A stretch of 64,000 bases of DNA from Fasciola hepatica (GCA_948099385.1 CANUEZ040000020.1:4124501-4188500), one strand, 5' to 3'. Counted from the stretch's first letter, positions 32,645 through 45,225 are shown. Notes: a model not told the origin generated them from the letters alone. Numbers and translations: made by a program.

Positions 32645-32960
32645 GGTCAGTTCATGACATGATAAATAGGTCTGAAAACCTTGTCCACTGGACTTGGCCA
32701 AGTGGAATGTGTGAGACTTCCGGGTTGGAGTACACGAGACCCACCTGCCAAAAAATTAGAGACATTAAGTTGTATGGTTAGGTGTCGCAGTCAGTGGCTT
32801 GGTTGTATTCGGGCTCCTTTGTATTGCTCTTCTTTGCTTTCGGTTGTTTTCGCTTCATTTTTTCGCTCATTCTGTCCTCAACTGGATGATGTTGCGGGGT
32901 AGTAACCGGAACCAGAGCACAGAAGTGCCAGGTTAATGGTTGAATGAATTCAACTGAACT
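32645..32960 (+). mobile_element. RTE-like LINE 3' end
   Basis: It contains LGQVECVRLPGWSTRDPP, then the conserved terminal block AACCGGAACCAGAGCACAGA, ending near AATTCAACTGAACTG. Same orientation and 3' end as the copies at 33480 and 36171. Confidence 0.7.
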
Positions 32961-33004
32961 GCCTGTATTACAACTGGTAAATCAGGTAATGGTAAAACCC
33001 ACCC

Positions 33005-33340
33005 GTAAGGAGGACAATCAGTTTGTAAAGCGGTGTGTGTTTCTAGGTGGCACAGATTAAATAGTGTTCAAATCCTGGCTTGGCTGACTGTTCTCTGGAC
33101 TCCACATTTCGCGCGCAAACCTTAGGTCATCCGACCAGCCCTGCACTCAGAAGCACCGGACTCGAGTTTCGCTTTTGTTAGAGCTTCTCAGTGGGGCATA
33201 TCCTCCGCCACACCCATGGTTTGACCCCGGGCCCTCTCACCTCGATGGTGTGTTTGTGTGTATTACTACTGAACCACCCCGGCTCCCTTCCAGGCTGCTC
33301 CGAATCATCGAGTTAATTTTTTATCAGATGTTGTCCTCGA
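33005..33340 (+). repeat. Possible SINE-like repeat
   Basis: It contains a B-box-like GTGTTCAAATCCTGG at about 33067. Further on is a segment reading HPWFDPGPSHLDGV, of a kind seen in repeat-derived frames. No second copy in this window allows the ends to be set. Confidence 0.3.
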
Positions 33341-33479
33341 TGAAGGCCAGCAATGTCCGACAACTTCGAAGGGAAACACTGAATCCGTCGCGCTGACTCC
33401 AAGCCGAAGCCTCCACCAAGTTTGTTCACTGAGTCGGGTAGTGGTTGGAAGATGAGTGAGGATAGCCAGGTCATGAAGT

Positions 33480-33785
33480 GGTAGAAAAGTATAAAAAGCC
33501 TAACCGGTGTACTTGGTCATGAGGGGCGTGTTAGGCTTCCTGTGTGAGGTCCAAGAAATTCTCCACTTAGGGGTTAAAACACAGGACGATATGGCTAGGT
33601 GTTGCGATCACTGGGGCTCTTGGATACCCGAACTTTATCAAATCGATGGTACCACTAGTAGTTCGGTTACTAGTCTTTCCATAATCTTGTTTTTTTTTGG
33701 ATTGTTTCTGACTAAAAACTCCCGCTGAGAGATAGTAACTAAAACGCTACGTGGTTAACGTTTGTTTGAAGTGGATTGAAATGAA
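33480..33785 (+). mobile_element. RTE-like LINE 3' end
   Basis: It has the same final block as 32645-32960: TATAAAAAGCCTAACC, a GTTAGGCTTCCTG core, then a terminus near GAAATGAAATGAACC. 5'-truncated. Confidence 0.6.
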
Positions 33786-34751
33786 ATGAACCTAAGCAGT
33801 GGTCAGAAACACTAGTTGAAATGGTGGTTTGTGACGACCAGTGGTGTTCTTACAGTCAGTATTTCTCCGATAATCTGGTAGCACCGCATGCAGGCTTTTC
33901 CTTATAACTTTCATGGTCAATATGAGCAGTAGTAACAGATTTCATTTACTTATCAAATGGCTCATCTCACAGTAAGTATCAAGACTCAGTTCACCTTTTA
34001 AAGCCGTATAGTTCTTCTTGGTAATGTCTCGGTATTCTAGTGAAGTTATTACTGCGAAATAGTAACCCGAGCCGGCTAACTTAGTTTACGGGTTATATTC
34101 TCCTCATTTAAAAGGGAACCAACTCCGATGTTTATGATACATCCAATCTAAATGCCCTGAAGTTTTTTTAAAATCCCAAATGGATAACACTCTAACCCAC
34201 GATTCAGAACGTTCATTTGCATACATGAATAATTCAGCTTGATGAAGCTTTCCAAGCACAGTTTAAGGAAAAGCTTTCTGTAATATGGACGAAACCCTGA
34301 TGGGATTACCACTCCTGGTCCAGCTGGCCACCTTTGATCCTGATTTACTACGAGCTTCAGAGATAATACTATATAACATTTATTCACAATTCAGCATTAT
34401 AACATAACTTTTACAAAAAACATGGTCTGCGAAATAATGGCTCTACTTTAAAACTTTCTATAAATCCATTCGCTTGAAGCCGGCCGAATTTGTGACCAGG
34501 TTACTTGTGTACATTACAGCTCATTCTTTTCTCTAAGATCCAATTTCACGAAAGCGCTAGTTTATGTGCAAAGCAGCAAAATAATTTCCAGTCAAATTAT
34601 GATCAGAAATCTTAAAAGATAACCTTATGGACTGAATACAGGAATCGTGCTTGTTTTTACTAATCCGGTTGTGAATGCCAATTTGAATCCATAAGTACTA
34701 TTAATCTTGTGATAAATATCAAGATCACTGGTACTTCTAGTTCTTCCACAG

Positions 34752-34968
34752 TCCGACCATATCGGGGCAAAGAATTCTGCAGGCAGCCTCATTTGTCAAT
34801 GCAGAATCTCTCGTTATTCGGCATATTCCTGCAGAATACCCAGATAGTGTTATTTGTGTTCTTTGTAGCGCGAGTTATGAGACATTCAACGGCTTTGTGG
34901 TCCAGCCACCGAATCAAAAATTCCTTTTCAGCGAAACAATTGTTCCGCCGAAATGGACTTTTATATGA
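34752..34968 (+). CDS. Probable terminal exon of an unrecognised gene (71 aa)
   Basis: The acceptor TTCTTCCACAG precedes an open frame in phase 2. It reads ILQAASFVNAESLVIRHIPA, VICVLCSASYETF and FLFSETIVPPKWTFI, then stops at 34968. No donor fits near the stop, so this is probably the 3' coding end of the gene begun at 26381 or of a separate one. At least one exon between 32525 and 34752 is missing from the model, because the phases do not join. Confidence 0.55.
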
Positions 34969-36170
34969 TACAATGAGTATTTTCCACATCGAAAAGTGCC
35001 AGTAGAATATAATCAGAAAGTTTGCTCGAGGAAAAGCAACTCTGTTAGGTCACCCAAGAGATAATAATAGGTTAGAATAGCATAACACAGACATTACCGG
35101 CTGGCTGACGGGTGTTTAGGATTTTTAATCGCGAGGCTCGATACCAGACGCGGAATGAAACAGCCACGTACGAATGCTGTTGGATCAATCGTTCGAGCTG
35201 TTCTATTTGCTACCATAGATGCAAAGTCTGGCGCAGCACTGCATCCCCTAATTAGACAACGCCGCAGTGCTTGATTAGGCCACCACCACTAGGCACTTCT
35301 AGCTCAGCCTCAACATCCGGTATCAATTCTTTTCCATGAATTCAGTCACGATTTAATTATCAGGTGCGCGATAAAGGACCTTTTCTGGTTTGTCTCACCA
35401 AAAGTGGTGCACAAAATTTCTGAAATGAATATCTATACTATGTGTGGGTCTTTCTTTATTTCAGGAAACTTGGCACAGAAAGAACCCTTTCCCCGCAGGT
35501 CTAACTGGGCCCCGTGGGCAGCGCAATCGTAATGTTACTTCTGACACTCTAGTGTCTCCCTTGTAAATGTCATGGAGCTAGGGTATGAGCTTTTACTAAA
35601 GTATCTTTAAAATTGGCCGCGTATTTCGAAGCTACTTGGGTAACGGGCTTACACGCGGGGTGAGAAAGTCACAGGGCACGCGCATCTCTCTTCCCGTCCA
35701 CAGAAAATGTGGCACGTGTCTAGTGGAAGTATGCAAATTGCAGCAGTTTGCCAGAATACCACCTAATTGTTCGATCACAATGCCTCGTTTCTTCCGCTGA
35801 AGGGGCCTCAAGTGTGGCGACAGGCAGTCATTTGCTTTTGCTGATGTGTAGCATTTTACACTACGGAATTTTTGAAATTACTTCATCTATCGGAATTCAA
35901 TTCCCCGGAACACCCCATTACAAGTCTAGTGCTCAAATATTACCGATTTTACAAAGTCAGCATCTATGACTTGAACTACAGTGAATTCCACCCATTTTAT
36001 GAAATAACATTGGGTTATCCCGATCCCGGTGTAAGAATGGTGGCATCGATCCGTGCTCAGAAAATAAGCTGCCCAATTTAGGATACGGAGACAACACTGC
36101 TCCTCTGAGTGATGATACAAATAAGTTACAGTTTTTCCTAAATAGTTCAAACAACAATGTAGCAGTGTTT
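34969..36170. other. No firm gene; two overlapping open frames at 35748-36081
   Basis: Two plus-strand frames overlap at 35748-35969 and 35872-36081, both with coding-like codons. One has LLLLMCSILHYGIFEI and the other VLKYYRFYKVSIYDL. Neither has clear splice sites or a known domain. The rest shows nothing recognisable. Confidence 0.35.
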
Positions 36171-37075
36171 GGGATGCGTTTTGCACTTCCGAAGTGTAAA
36201 ATACTGCTGCAGGACTAGGATGGTCCTACACAAGAATCTGTTCTGGCAGGGGAAGCATTAGCTTAGGTATACAAGTTTAATTACCTCGGCATTTATATCT
36301 CCTCAAGTGGTCACATTAGATGAAGTGTCGTCTCGTTTACAAAAGGCGCGTTTGACCTTCACCAACCTCAGTCATTTGCGACAACGGCATGTCATCCGAC
36401 TGTCTGTTAGAGGTCCAGTGTGTACTGTAATAGTTAGATCCATCCTTTTACACAGTTCAGAAATATGGCCGTTAAGAGAAGAGAATACACGTAGACTGTC
36501 GGTGTTTCGGTATCGATGTCTACGTACTATAGCTCGCATATGACGGGAGAACCATATCAGCAATGCTGGGGTTATACATAGGGTGTTGGAAACCAAAGGT
36601 TAGTCACTGGAATAAGCACTGAATCAAAAAAGGTTAGTGCGGCGGGGACATGTGTTACGCGTGGCCAACCGTAGACTTCCTAGACGTACGCTGTTTTCCG
36701 AGGCAGGTATTGACTGGAAGGCCAGTCGAAGTGGTCATTCCGAGACATGGCAAAAAAGTATGAAAACTTAGACCAGTGGATTTGGCCAATTAGGACGTGT
36801 TCGACTTCCGGGTTGGGGTTCATGTGACCTTCCTACCAAATAGCTGGAAACATTAAGTGATATAGTTAAGTGTCGCGGCCAGAGGCGTCGTTGCATTCGA
36901 ATTCTTTCTTTGTCCTCTTGATTACGGCTTATTCTTGTGACTTTTTGGATGTTTTTCTCTTTATACTTCTATTATTCTTGCTCTTGACTCAACGATACTG
37001 AGAGTTAGCAACCGAAACCAGAGCACAGAAGTGCGTGGTCAAAGTTCGAACCAACTGAAATGAACTTATTTTGAC
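36171..37075 (+). mobile_element. RTE-like LINE, C-terminal half and 3' tail
   Basis: It reads FNYLGIYISS, VSSRLQKARLTFTNLSHL, LSVRGPVCTVIVRSILLHSS and RRLSVFRYRCLRTIARI, with stops and frameshifts. It then has the R-L-P-R-R-T segment and the 3' terminus (ACCGAAACCAGAGCACAGAA, ending TGAAATGAACT). Inactive, with the 5' part missing. Confidence 0.75.
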
Positions 37076-37503
37076 TGATTACATGGTGTATTGAAGAATA
37101 AACTATAAATTCGGTGATCACTGTAATTAGTCTACTTAAGATGATTTTCAGTAACTTTGTTTTACAGTGTCTGGCGTTTGGGTTATGCTGAAACGTGTGG
37201 CACTCTGGTGACCGATGAAGGGTGATTGCTACAGTCGGACAAGCTCAGCCATTGATTTAGAAAGACTGAAAAAACCCATCAGTCGGCTAGTTCCACTTTT
37301 GTACCTTTGGGTTTCACGAACCTTGCATAAGTGCACTGGTTTCATCAGACTACACCGTCTTGTGATATTAGATCGACTTTTCAACATCCGTTGAATATCA
37401 GGTGTTGTTGCATCGATTATACACGTTTAAAGCACTGCTCGGGGACAAGTTATTCGAGGATGAAAGATAAGCTGAGATGTTTGATGTCTGAACCTCGATG
37501 CAT

Positions 37504-37507
<4 letters not shown>

Positions 37508-37586
<79 letters not shown>
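37508..37586. repeat. (TA)n microsatellite with one G interruption
   Basis: A TA tract interrupted once by G at 37574. Confidence 0.98.
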
Positions 37587-38248
37587 ATGTGCGTTAGTCA
37601 CTTATGGAGGTAGACGTACAGTTAAAGAGGCATAATTCAAATTCACTGATGTTGTTCATGTTCCTGAGGTCTGGGGCGTTAATTCGTGACACGTGAAAAT
37701 GAGGGGATCAAAGTTCAGTACAGTACAGAGTTTAAAGACAATGAGTAGTTGAAAATCTAGGGGGAGAGGGGCAAGTAACTTACGTCCTAAAATAAATGAC
37801 ACGTAAGTTCCAATGAGGTTGGTGACGAATGAAGGATAGCGAATAATGGAAAATCAAAAGAGTGTCTACAGTAGATGAGAATCTCAAAAGCTCAGTTAGC
37901 TGCACATGATGTGTTAGTTTACTTAGCTACGAGATAAGCGTCCAAATTAGTTGATAACATCGTGAAAAACAAACTGCTCTAGTCAGTGGCGTGCTTGTAT
38001 GAATAGCCGTATCTTTCCACCATGTATGCACATTATTACGCATTTATGATCTGATTTTCCCGATTGGTAACAGCCAAAACAACTGCGGGAAAGTGTATTC
38101 TCGTTAGCTATTCAAATTGAAACCCGAGCTCAATAATATTGGTGAAATTCCAAATGAGGGTGAAGTCTGTGTGTTCTATGAGTTTTAAAAAAGGACCACC
38201 ATTAGACAGCTAATACCCTGTCATTCATTTTGAATTGTTTTTCAACAG

Positions 38249-38390
38249 ACTGAGAGACAAAGTAGGAAAAACAGGTTTTTGTGAGCTTTCTGCCAAATTT
38301 TATTCACTTAGTGAATTTGTTGTAAAGCAAGTCGGGGAAGATACTGACAAAGTTGTCCGCTTTGCAAAAGAGTCGGAGCCAAATTTCTAG
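38249..38390 (+). CDS. Candidate terminal exon (46 aa)
   Basis: After TTTTTCAACAG the frame reads LRDKVGKTGFCELSAKFYSL, FVVKQVGEDTDKVVRF and ESEPNF, then stops at 38390. Composition looks protein-coding. Its phase 2 start fits no upstream exon I could find, so the gene it belongs to is unknown. Confidence 0.4.
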
Positions 38391-39197
38391 CTACAATGCA
38401 TTTGATTGATTGTTAAAATTTTTAATCAGTCCTAAATCACTTGATATATTCTGATGAGTAAAAACGCCCAGATTTGTTATCGTCTTTTTTTACGGTATTT
38501 TTCAAGTTGTCAAAGTTCCTTTTGACTGATGACGCAATTGCTGAGACTGGAAAAAATTGAAGCTTCGTAATCAACAGACTTCCAAGAGTGGAGGTAAAGG
38601 AATATGGCTCCACTTTTCTGACAGTAGTTCGATCTGAAATCGCTACCGAACACAGATAGCTGCATGAGCACATACTACCACTCTTTGGGATAAGATGAAA
38701 TAAAGTATGTACACCGAATTGGGTAGAGTAATTTACGCTTTAAATCTCTAGCTTATTTAAAAATGAGAGTATAAGCAGATGAATGATAAAGGTTTTATTT
38801 GCATTGTGGTTGTTCCTTACATCGTCTTTCCACTATTGTGTCTGCTTCTAAGTAGCATATGTAAGATACGTCTAACACCCATTTCCAACAAAAGATAATA
38901 TTTCTCAAGTCTACGATAAACTGCTAAAACCGGAAGTGGTTCTACTTTCTAGTTTGTAACCCATATTCACTAAAGGCAGAATGTGAATCTACAGTTTTTA
39001 TGACAAGCAGGCACCAGGAGAAAGACATTTTATTGAGGCTAATACTTTGTCCCACTGGATAGAACATATTTAGGAACGATCGTTCTCTTTTACACTTCCA
39101 CCAAAATGAGTTCCGTTCAGTGTTTCAAATTATTCTTTCCAAAAGTTTGCAGTGTCATTTTTTCTAATGGACCTTCTGTTCGATTATTTATTTTCAG

Positions 39198-39272
39198 GAA
39201 TGCGTAAAAAAGTGCGGAGCACGGGTGACTGAATTGTATCAAAATCTCCCGACTATGAAAATGAACACAAAG
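39198..39272 (+). CDS. Candidate internal exon (25 aa)
   Basis: It is bounded by TATTTTCAG and GTAAAT, phase 0 at both ends, reading ECVKKCGARVTELYQNLP and then TMKMNTK. The CVKKCG start recalls the C-V-K-N-C-G segment of VHS domains, but the length is too short for a family call. Confidence 0.35.
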
Positions 39273-42200
39273 GTAAATCAATTATTAAGGAAAATATCTA
39301 TTGAGGACTTATAATTTTCTACATTATGCGGAATATAATAAAGGTAATAATTTTCAAAAGCTAAAAGCTATCAAGAACCAAATGCCTATTTGCCCAGTAT
39401 GTATTCTTGAATTCAGATATCAACGGTAAATAAACAAACTATTGCTAGACATTTTTCATGCTTACTACTTCAAGCAATGCTAGTTTTCAGGTTGATTTTT
39501 TTAATCATCTGTTCTGCAAAAGTAAATTCATACAACTATCAAGTAAGTCTCTATTCCCAACAAAATAAGATATGTTTGTTTATAAAATCTCCAAAAGTGT
39601 TCGATGTTTGTCTGTGAGTAGATCATTGATGACAGAATTGCAAGCCAAATAGTGTACAGTTGTTGTTATTGGTCCAAAATCGTTGCTTACTCCCATGGGA
39701 TGGACCGTTCGGAGGGACCGTTTCGATTTGCACCGCTTTTAAACACAACCAGTGCTTGAAAGATCAATTCGATTGAATGCTAACTGGAGTGCAGCAATCT
39801 AAAACAAATCTAATTCTTCCCATAGAATAGAAACTGAAATGAAGTAGCGATTTGTGAGGTGAACTCACTCTGTGGTTGAGTAGTATGAGCAGATTGAGGC
39901 AATCGGATACATTTTCGCTTTCTACAGCGTGCAATTTTCTAACCAACAGTTTGCTATATTGTGAACTATTGTCTTATTATTATCGTAAGTTTGATGTCTG
40001 ATTTTTGTTGGCCAGTAGATGAGATAGCAGATAAAATTGGCAAAGAAATACTCAAAGTCTTGCCATCCGACTAGGCTCGTTTCACTAAGGGGAACAGGAA
40101 AAGTACATTCGTAAAAATAATTCCACTTCTCAGTTTGTTCCTATTTTTCTGAAAGTTTATGATGTAAAACTTAAGGTGTCAGTATCACTTACATCTCAAG
40201 ACTGGCATATATGCCTGCATAAACTACTAATTTGATTCACTTAGTATACGTTCTGCTGATGCTCTAAACACAAGTTAGTTCACTTAGTTGAGAAAATTCC
40301 AAGAAAATCCTGCGAGTAAGTCAATAAAATAATTAATTAAATAAATTAATCAAACGCGTTGCAATATAACCAAGGTAAAATATTCAGCTGAGCCTGATGG
40401 AACCAACGATGGTTTTCATCAAATTCGTTTTATTTCATCCGGTATTCAATGGAGATAACCATCGCTAGAACAGAGATTAATTGGATTTCTCTCCGTCCAA
40501 TATTGACATTACTTGCCAATAATTTTACTAGACAACGGAGACTGTTAAACAAAGAGAGCTGAATGCTGACGATTTCCGGGGATACGAATCATCGTTTCTT
40601 GATAAAAATCAAGCGTTCTCCGACCGTACAGAGAGACGTGCGCGTCGCACGAAGCAACCTAGCAGACTGATCAAATATTTAGAGACTACACAGATGTTTC
40701 CGGGTTTTCTTGATTCACACAACGTGACACACACATTGTAACACTTTCTGTGCACTAGATTTATTCGTGGCCACAGATTAGTGGTTACAATCACAGATTC
40801 ATCCCCATTAAGGAGTATAGTCGATCTATAATGTCAACTAAATTGGGTTCTTTTCCATCCTAAGGAATCGGTTTTTAGCACCATGCATATCCGTACAGTT
40901 TTCATTGATCATATTCTTTCGTAATGCAATTGGTTTAGCAAGGAGTAAAAATCACTGGTGTTTCGAGCAGCATTAACACGGTGATGATAATAAAATGGAA
41001 TTAAACCGTAGCTTTCTTAGATTTATCAGTTACCTGTGATGCGTTGTTGGGACATCTTTCAAGGTAGAGTAGGACAGACGAACAACGCCCCGTTTTCCGG
41101 TAGCATTTAATCCCGATGGACGAGGAAGTTGCAATTAGCTTATCGTGTTTGTAGTGAATGAGTTGATTCCGTTAAGACTTTGTTACAAAGGCTGTCGCAC
41201 GGTGAACGGTGCTTGCCAGTGATGAGGCGGCTTAGAGTGAGTCGAGAAATGCCATTGGATTGCGAAGTTACTTTGATAGACCTACCCAAAATGACATAAT
41301 ACTTCATTTAGTGATCAGAAAAAAACTGAAAAGGAATAGACAAACTAGACGTGATACTAAGCAGGACTGCACAGTGGGTTTGATTCGATGTTGCGGAATT
41401 CGCAAAGATTTCGGTCGTGGTACCTTTTCAGTACTGCAAGAATGTGCTGGGATCAAGTGACGCCAAGGTGTTTGATTGATCGCACTTTAGGCATCGCCTT
41501 CCTGCCAATGTATAAAAAAAGAACACCCAAAATTAATGAAAAACTGACATTTTCCGTTGATGAGTAAAAACAGCATGTATTTGTGTTTGGATAATTCGAG
41601 AGGCCATGCAACTATAAGGACCATTAGATAATGATATACAATGAACCACCAAGTCCAGAGAACAAACTGAAGCAAATCGTTTTTGCAATATGCAGGATTA
41701 TAGTTGAGTTCACACTCGTGAATTATTCTTTCTCTTCTACTTGAAAGAATTAACGGTAACTGAGACCAGTATCGGAATTATCTAACAAACCTGGGGGCTG
41801 ATTTTGAGTGCATCCAAGAGTTTTAATTTGTCCTACTTGATTTTTACGAGAAGAAATAAACTTTTACGAACACAGACTGCTCAGTTTGCAAAAGTAACTC
41901 GAATTTCAGTTTGGCGACCCGTAATGCCAACTGTCAGAAAAACTTGGGAATAATTTACGAAAAAACGAGTTCGGCTGAATGGGAGAATTGAACAATGAAA
42001 AGTGAAGTAACTAAGTACAAACTCCGAGTACAAAAGTACACACGGGGATTAGTCATGCCATTCAAATCCTCTAACCATCGAGTACAGAAGCCTTGAAAAG
42101 CCTTTCAAAGGGACTAAATTCTATCATGGGTTAAGATTTATTTGAAAATGGTAAACAATTAGTTTCATAATATCGAACAACCACTTGAATCCAACTGATG

Positions 42201-42861
42201 GTTGCATCCTATCCTTCATGTCCCTTTTTTACAATATTTTACCCAAACAGAGTTCTCGTTATTTTTCGCTTACAAACCATCGGCTGACGTCAGATGGGTC
42301 AGTATCACCTGGGCAGCTGTTTACACAGGTGATACTAACAGGGAAAACAAAGAGAGTGGTTTTTTTGTGTATTTTAATGACAGACCTCACATAATACGGA
42401 GTCGTTCGCCAGATAATTCTAATCCTTGTATACAGGAAAAGTTTAGCTGAAACTAACAAACTGTGCGATGTTTTCCTCGGAGAAGTCCTATTTTATTTTT
42501 ATAGTTCATTCTAATTAGGACATCTGTGATTGAGAATAAACAGCGCGGCGAACAAGCTCGTTTTCAGTTATTCGTACTCATACCAATACATAACAATATA
42601 TATGACTCAAAAAATAAGAATGGAGAATGACAATCCAAATCTGTTTCTGCTCGTGCGTGTGTGCATGTGAAACTGATCACAGTGCGGTATGTTCAAGTGG
42701 TTGCACATGTGGTCGAGACCATGGCGTGGGCCACGGAAGCTTAAGTGGTTGCACAAATTGTTTCTGAACGCACAGGGGAGGATTGTAGAGACGAATACTC
42801 ACTGCTTCGGCTGTGGCTAAGAGGCGACACTTGACAAGTCTTGATTGCTTTCCTCTGTGAT

Positions 42862-42943
<82 letters not shown>

Positions 42944-43831
42944 CGGCATGAAGTCAAAATTATCGCCAGCAAAACGGCGTTAACAGAAACGTAAAGTTGA
43001 TGGAAGTGAACAGGTACAGAGTGCTTAGACAAAACTATAATTAAATGATTGAAACCCGAATATTTTGTCATTTATGATATTTCTAAAAGGCTCCTGGTTG
43101 CAGGAATGATCTCTTTCATATCGGAACAGTAACCACCGAATTCTTTCCAAACACTTTATTTCGAGATTTTATATCATTTCGTTAATTCCAAAAAAATCTC
43201 AGTTACATGGCAGTTGGAGATGAAAAGACAAGGTTATGTTTCAAGTTGACCCTGAAACAGTAAATTTATTCCAGGGAGTTGTGCTAGATTTTGTAGGCAA
43301 GATCCACAAGACCGACTTTGTGGACAGTTTGATACACCGTGCAACATGATCAGCTGTTGCACGCGATGTCCCTCAAACCCAAACTCTTCTGTCCACATTA
43401 GTTTTACCTGGTTTCGTCGTGGAAATTTTAACGTATATTGTTTGCAACGTATAACCTTCTAAAGGATGGTAGCTGAGGACACAACTGGTTGTCACTGTAG
43501 TACACACCAAAATTCCTAGAAATAACAAAAAAATTGATAAAAGTTTGATAATTTGAATTCAGCTGCCAGACAGCTTGTAAAATGATTACTTTTTCTTAGA
43601 TTTGTGCCAGTATTATCGTCGATATATAAGCAAAATTTACTTTATCTTGGACCTAAATTTCCTCTCAAATTTACAATTTCTTCGAAATTATGGTTTTGAG
43701 CAGTGGTAGAAAAAAATCAATAGTTTAATAAAATAAATTTTTGTTCAAACTTTTGATCTCTTGCTTCGGCTTGCTGTCAAATCATACCCTAAACTTTTAT
43801 ACTTTATATCATTCGCCATCTAAAGCCAACT
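39273..43831. other. Mostly featureless stretch
   Basis: No gene model could be supported. It contains a (TA)n tract, an 11-bp perfect hairpin at 42301-42336 inside an open frame (42202-42450), and a 22-bp segment (42547-42568) repeated exactly at 57640-57661. Confidence 0.5.
42862..42940. repeat. (TA)n microsatellite with G and C interruptions
   Basis: Near-pure TA tract with two single-base interruptions, about 79 bp. Confidence 0.98.
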
Positions 43832-43942
43832 GTGAGAAAATCCAAAGCGTTGGGTGGGAAAAAGAGCACAAAGAAAACACAGGAACCAAAACGCCCCTAT
43901 TACTTTTTGACTCAACATTCGGAAGCAGTAGGTTCACACAAG

Positions 43943-44488
43943 ATGGAGGATCTATTTCCAAACCTGATGGCTGAAGATATGGAAAGTTATAAGGATGAAG
44001 ATCCACTGTCAGAAGAAGATCTTATAACGATGCTACAGATCGATGTTGCCGACGAGTGGGATACGAGCTCTCACGAGAAACAGGCGAAACGCAAACAAAG
44101 TCGTGTAGTCACGGCATCAACAAAATCACCTAAGGCTCAGACGCAAAAGAGCAGAAGTGGTAGCCCAAACAGTGTGGCCGATACTGGAGCACTGATGCAG
44201 AAAATACAGCTGTCCGATGTGCAAGCCATGAACACCGAAATGCAAACAGCCGAAGGCCGTTTGTATATTCGCCGTCTCATTGGTTTGCTGGCAGCTGAGT
44301 GTGCTCCAAAAGCTATCTACCGGAAGTACGCGCAAGAACATCGAATCGTATTTGACTTTGAGAACCTCAGTCCATATCATCAATACGGGTACGTTTGGAA
44401 ACATTCAATGCTAATCGATAAGAACCACCCCTTCACTATGGAGACTGTGTTGCATTTATGCGGGTATGTGCTTAGCCTAAATCCATAA
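43943..44488 (+). CDS. Unrecognised protein, exon(s) 1 of a plus-strand gene
   Basis: An open frame starts at ATG 43943 (the frame is open upstream to at least 43832, so an earlier exon is possible). It begins MEDLFPNLMAEDMESYKDED, has a Lys/Ser-rich linker, then a helical segment with MQTAEGRLYIRRLIGLLAAE and CAPKAIYRKYAQEHRIVFDF. A donor near 44464 (TGCGG|GTATGT) probably ends the exon before the stop at 44488. Further exons in the same strand are at 45133, 45480 and 46375. I recognise no family; the tone is that of an intracellular helical protein. Confidence 0.65.
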   Translation: MEDLFPNLMAEDMESYKDEDPLSEEDLITMLQIDVADEWDTSSHEKQAKRKQSRVVTASTKSPKAQTQKSRSGSPNSVADTGALMQKIQLSDVQAMNTEMQTAEGRLYIRRLIGLLAAECAPKAIYRKYAQEHRIVFDFENLSPYHQYGYVWKHSMLIDKNHPFTMETVLHLCGYVLSLNP

Positions 44489-44666
44489 GAAGCTTTAAAA
44501 ATTGAATCTTGAATTTCGTTTTTTATAGGTTGAAGAACAAAAGACTCAGTACATAGAATATCACTAATAATACTAATAGTAATAATAATATTAGCGAATT
44601 AATTCCAAGTCGTTAGCAGCTTGGGTAACATCTGTCATGTTAACCACTGAAAAAAGATTTTTCAGG

Positions 44667-44826
44667 TGATGCTTCCTCAGAAGACAAGCCTCAAGTTGGA
44701 GTTCGTGAAGATAAATATTTACGACTGGATCACGTACTTCGTTTTTCCGCTTATCCCTATTGGATCAACATAAAAAACGAAAGTTTTGGGATTATCCACT
44801 TCTTTGAGAAAAACAAGATGTCATCG
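44667..44826 (+). CDS. Candidate exon, frame uncertain
   Basis: The acceptor GATTTTTCAG and donor TCATCG|GTAAAT bracket sequence that is open in more than one frame; one frame starts DASSEDKPQVG. Phase cannot be matched to the exon before it. Treat it as a possible exon only. Confidence 0.3.
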
Positions 44827-45132
44827 GTAAATGATAAATCTTACGATCCAGCTTGGAGATGAATTGTGCGAAAATTACCATCTGTTTCACATTAGCAATA
44901 CACTGTTATTATTTGTTTGATTTCATGGAAACAAAAAAATGTTTTAATGATTTTCTTTGAAAATCTTTTTTCCCACTCTCGACTACATTTGACATGGACT
45001 AGAGTTAAAAGGTGCATCATACCACCATATTTTCTGCTACACCTGACGTTTGAATGGCCGAATCTTGAAACACCATCCACGAATCGTAAGATGGGGAAAA
45101 AATGGTCGGCGAAGTTGGTCTGAAGTTTTCAG

Positions 45133-45225
45133 TATTTCCTGCGTTGCAAGCAGTTGCTACGCATATCTTCTTCTCACCCGCGACTGGTAGCTGCTTTTTG
45201 CTATTATCCAGAATATAACAAAATA
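45133..45225 (+). CDS. Probable internal exon (31 aa)
   Basis: It is bounded by AGTTTTCAG and ATA|GTAAGT. Only one frame is open: YFLRCKQLLRI, then RLVAAFCYYPEYNKI. Phase 0 at both ends, so it joins directly to the exon at 45480. Confidence 0.5.

Noticed and set aside
37331..37597. Open frames made of Tyr-Ile repeats here and at the other TA tracts
   Set aside because: They only translate (TA)n microsatellites.
41260..41460. Frame with CCGI resembling a tetraspanin loop
   Set aside because: No transmembrane segments or spliceable neighbours around it; a chance match.
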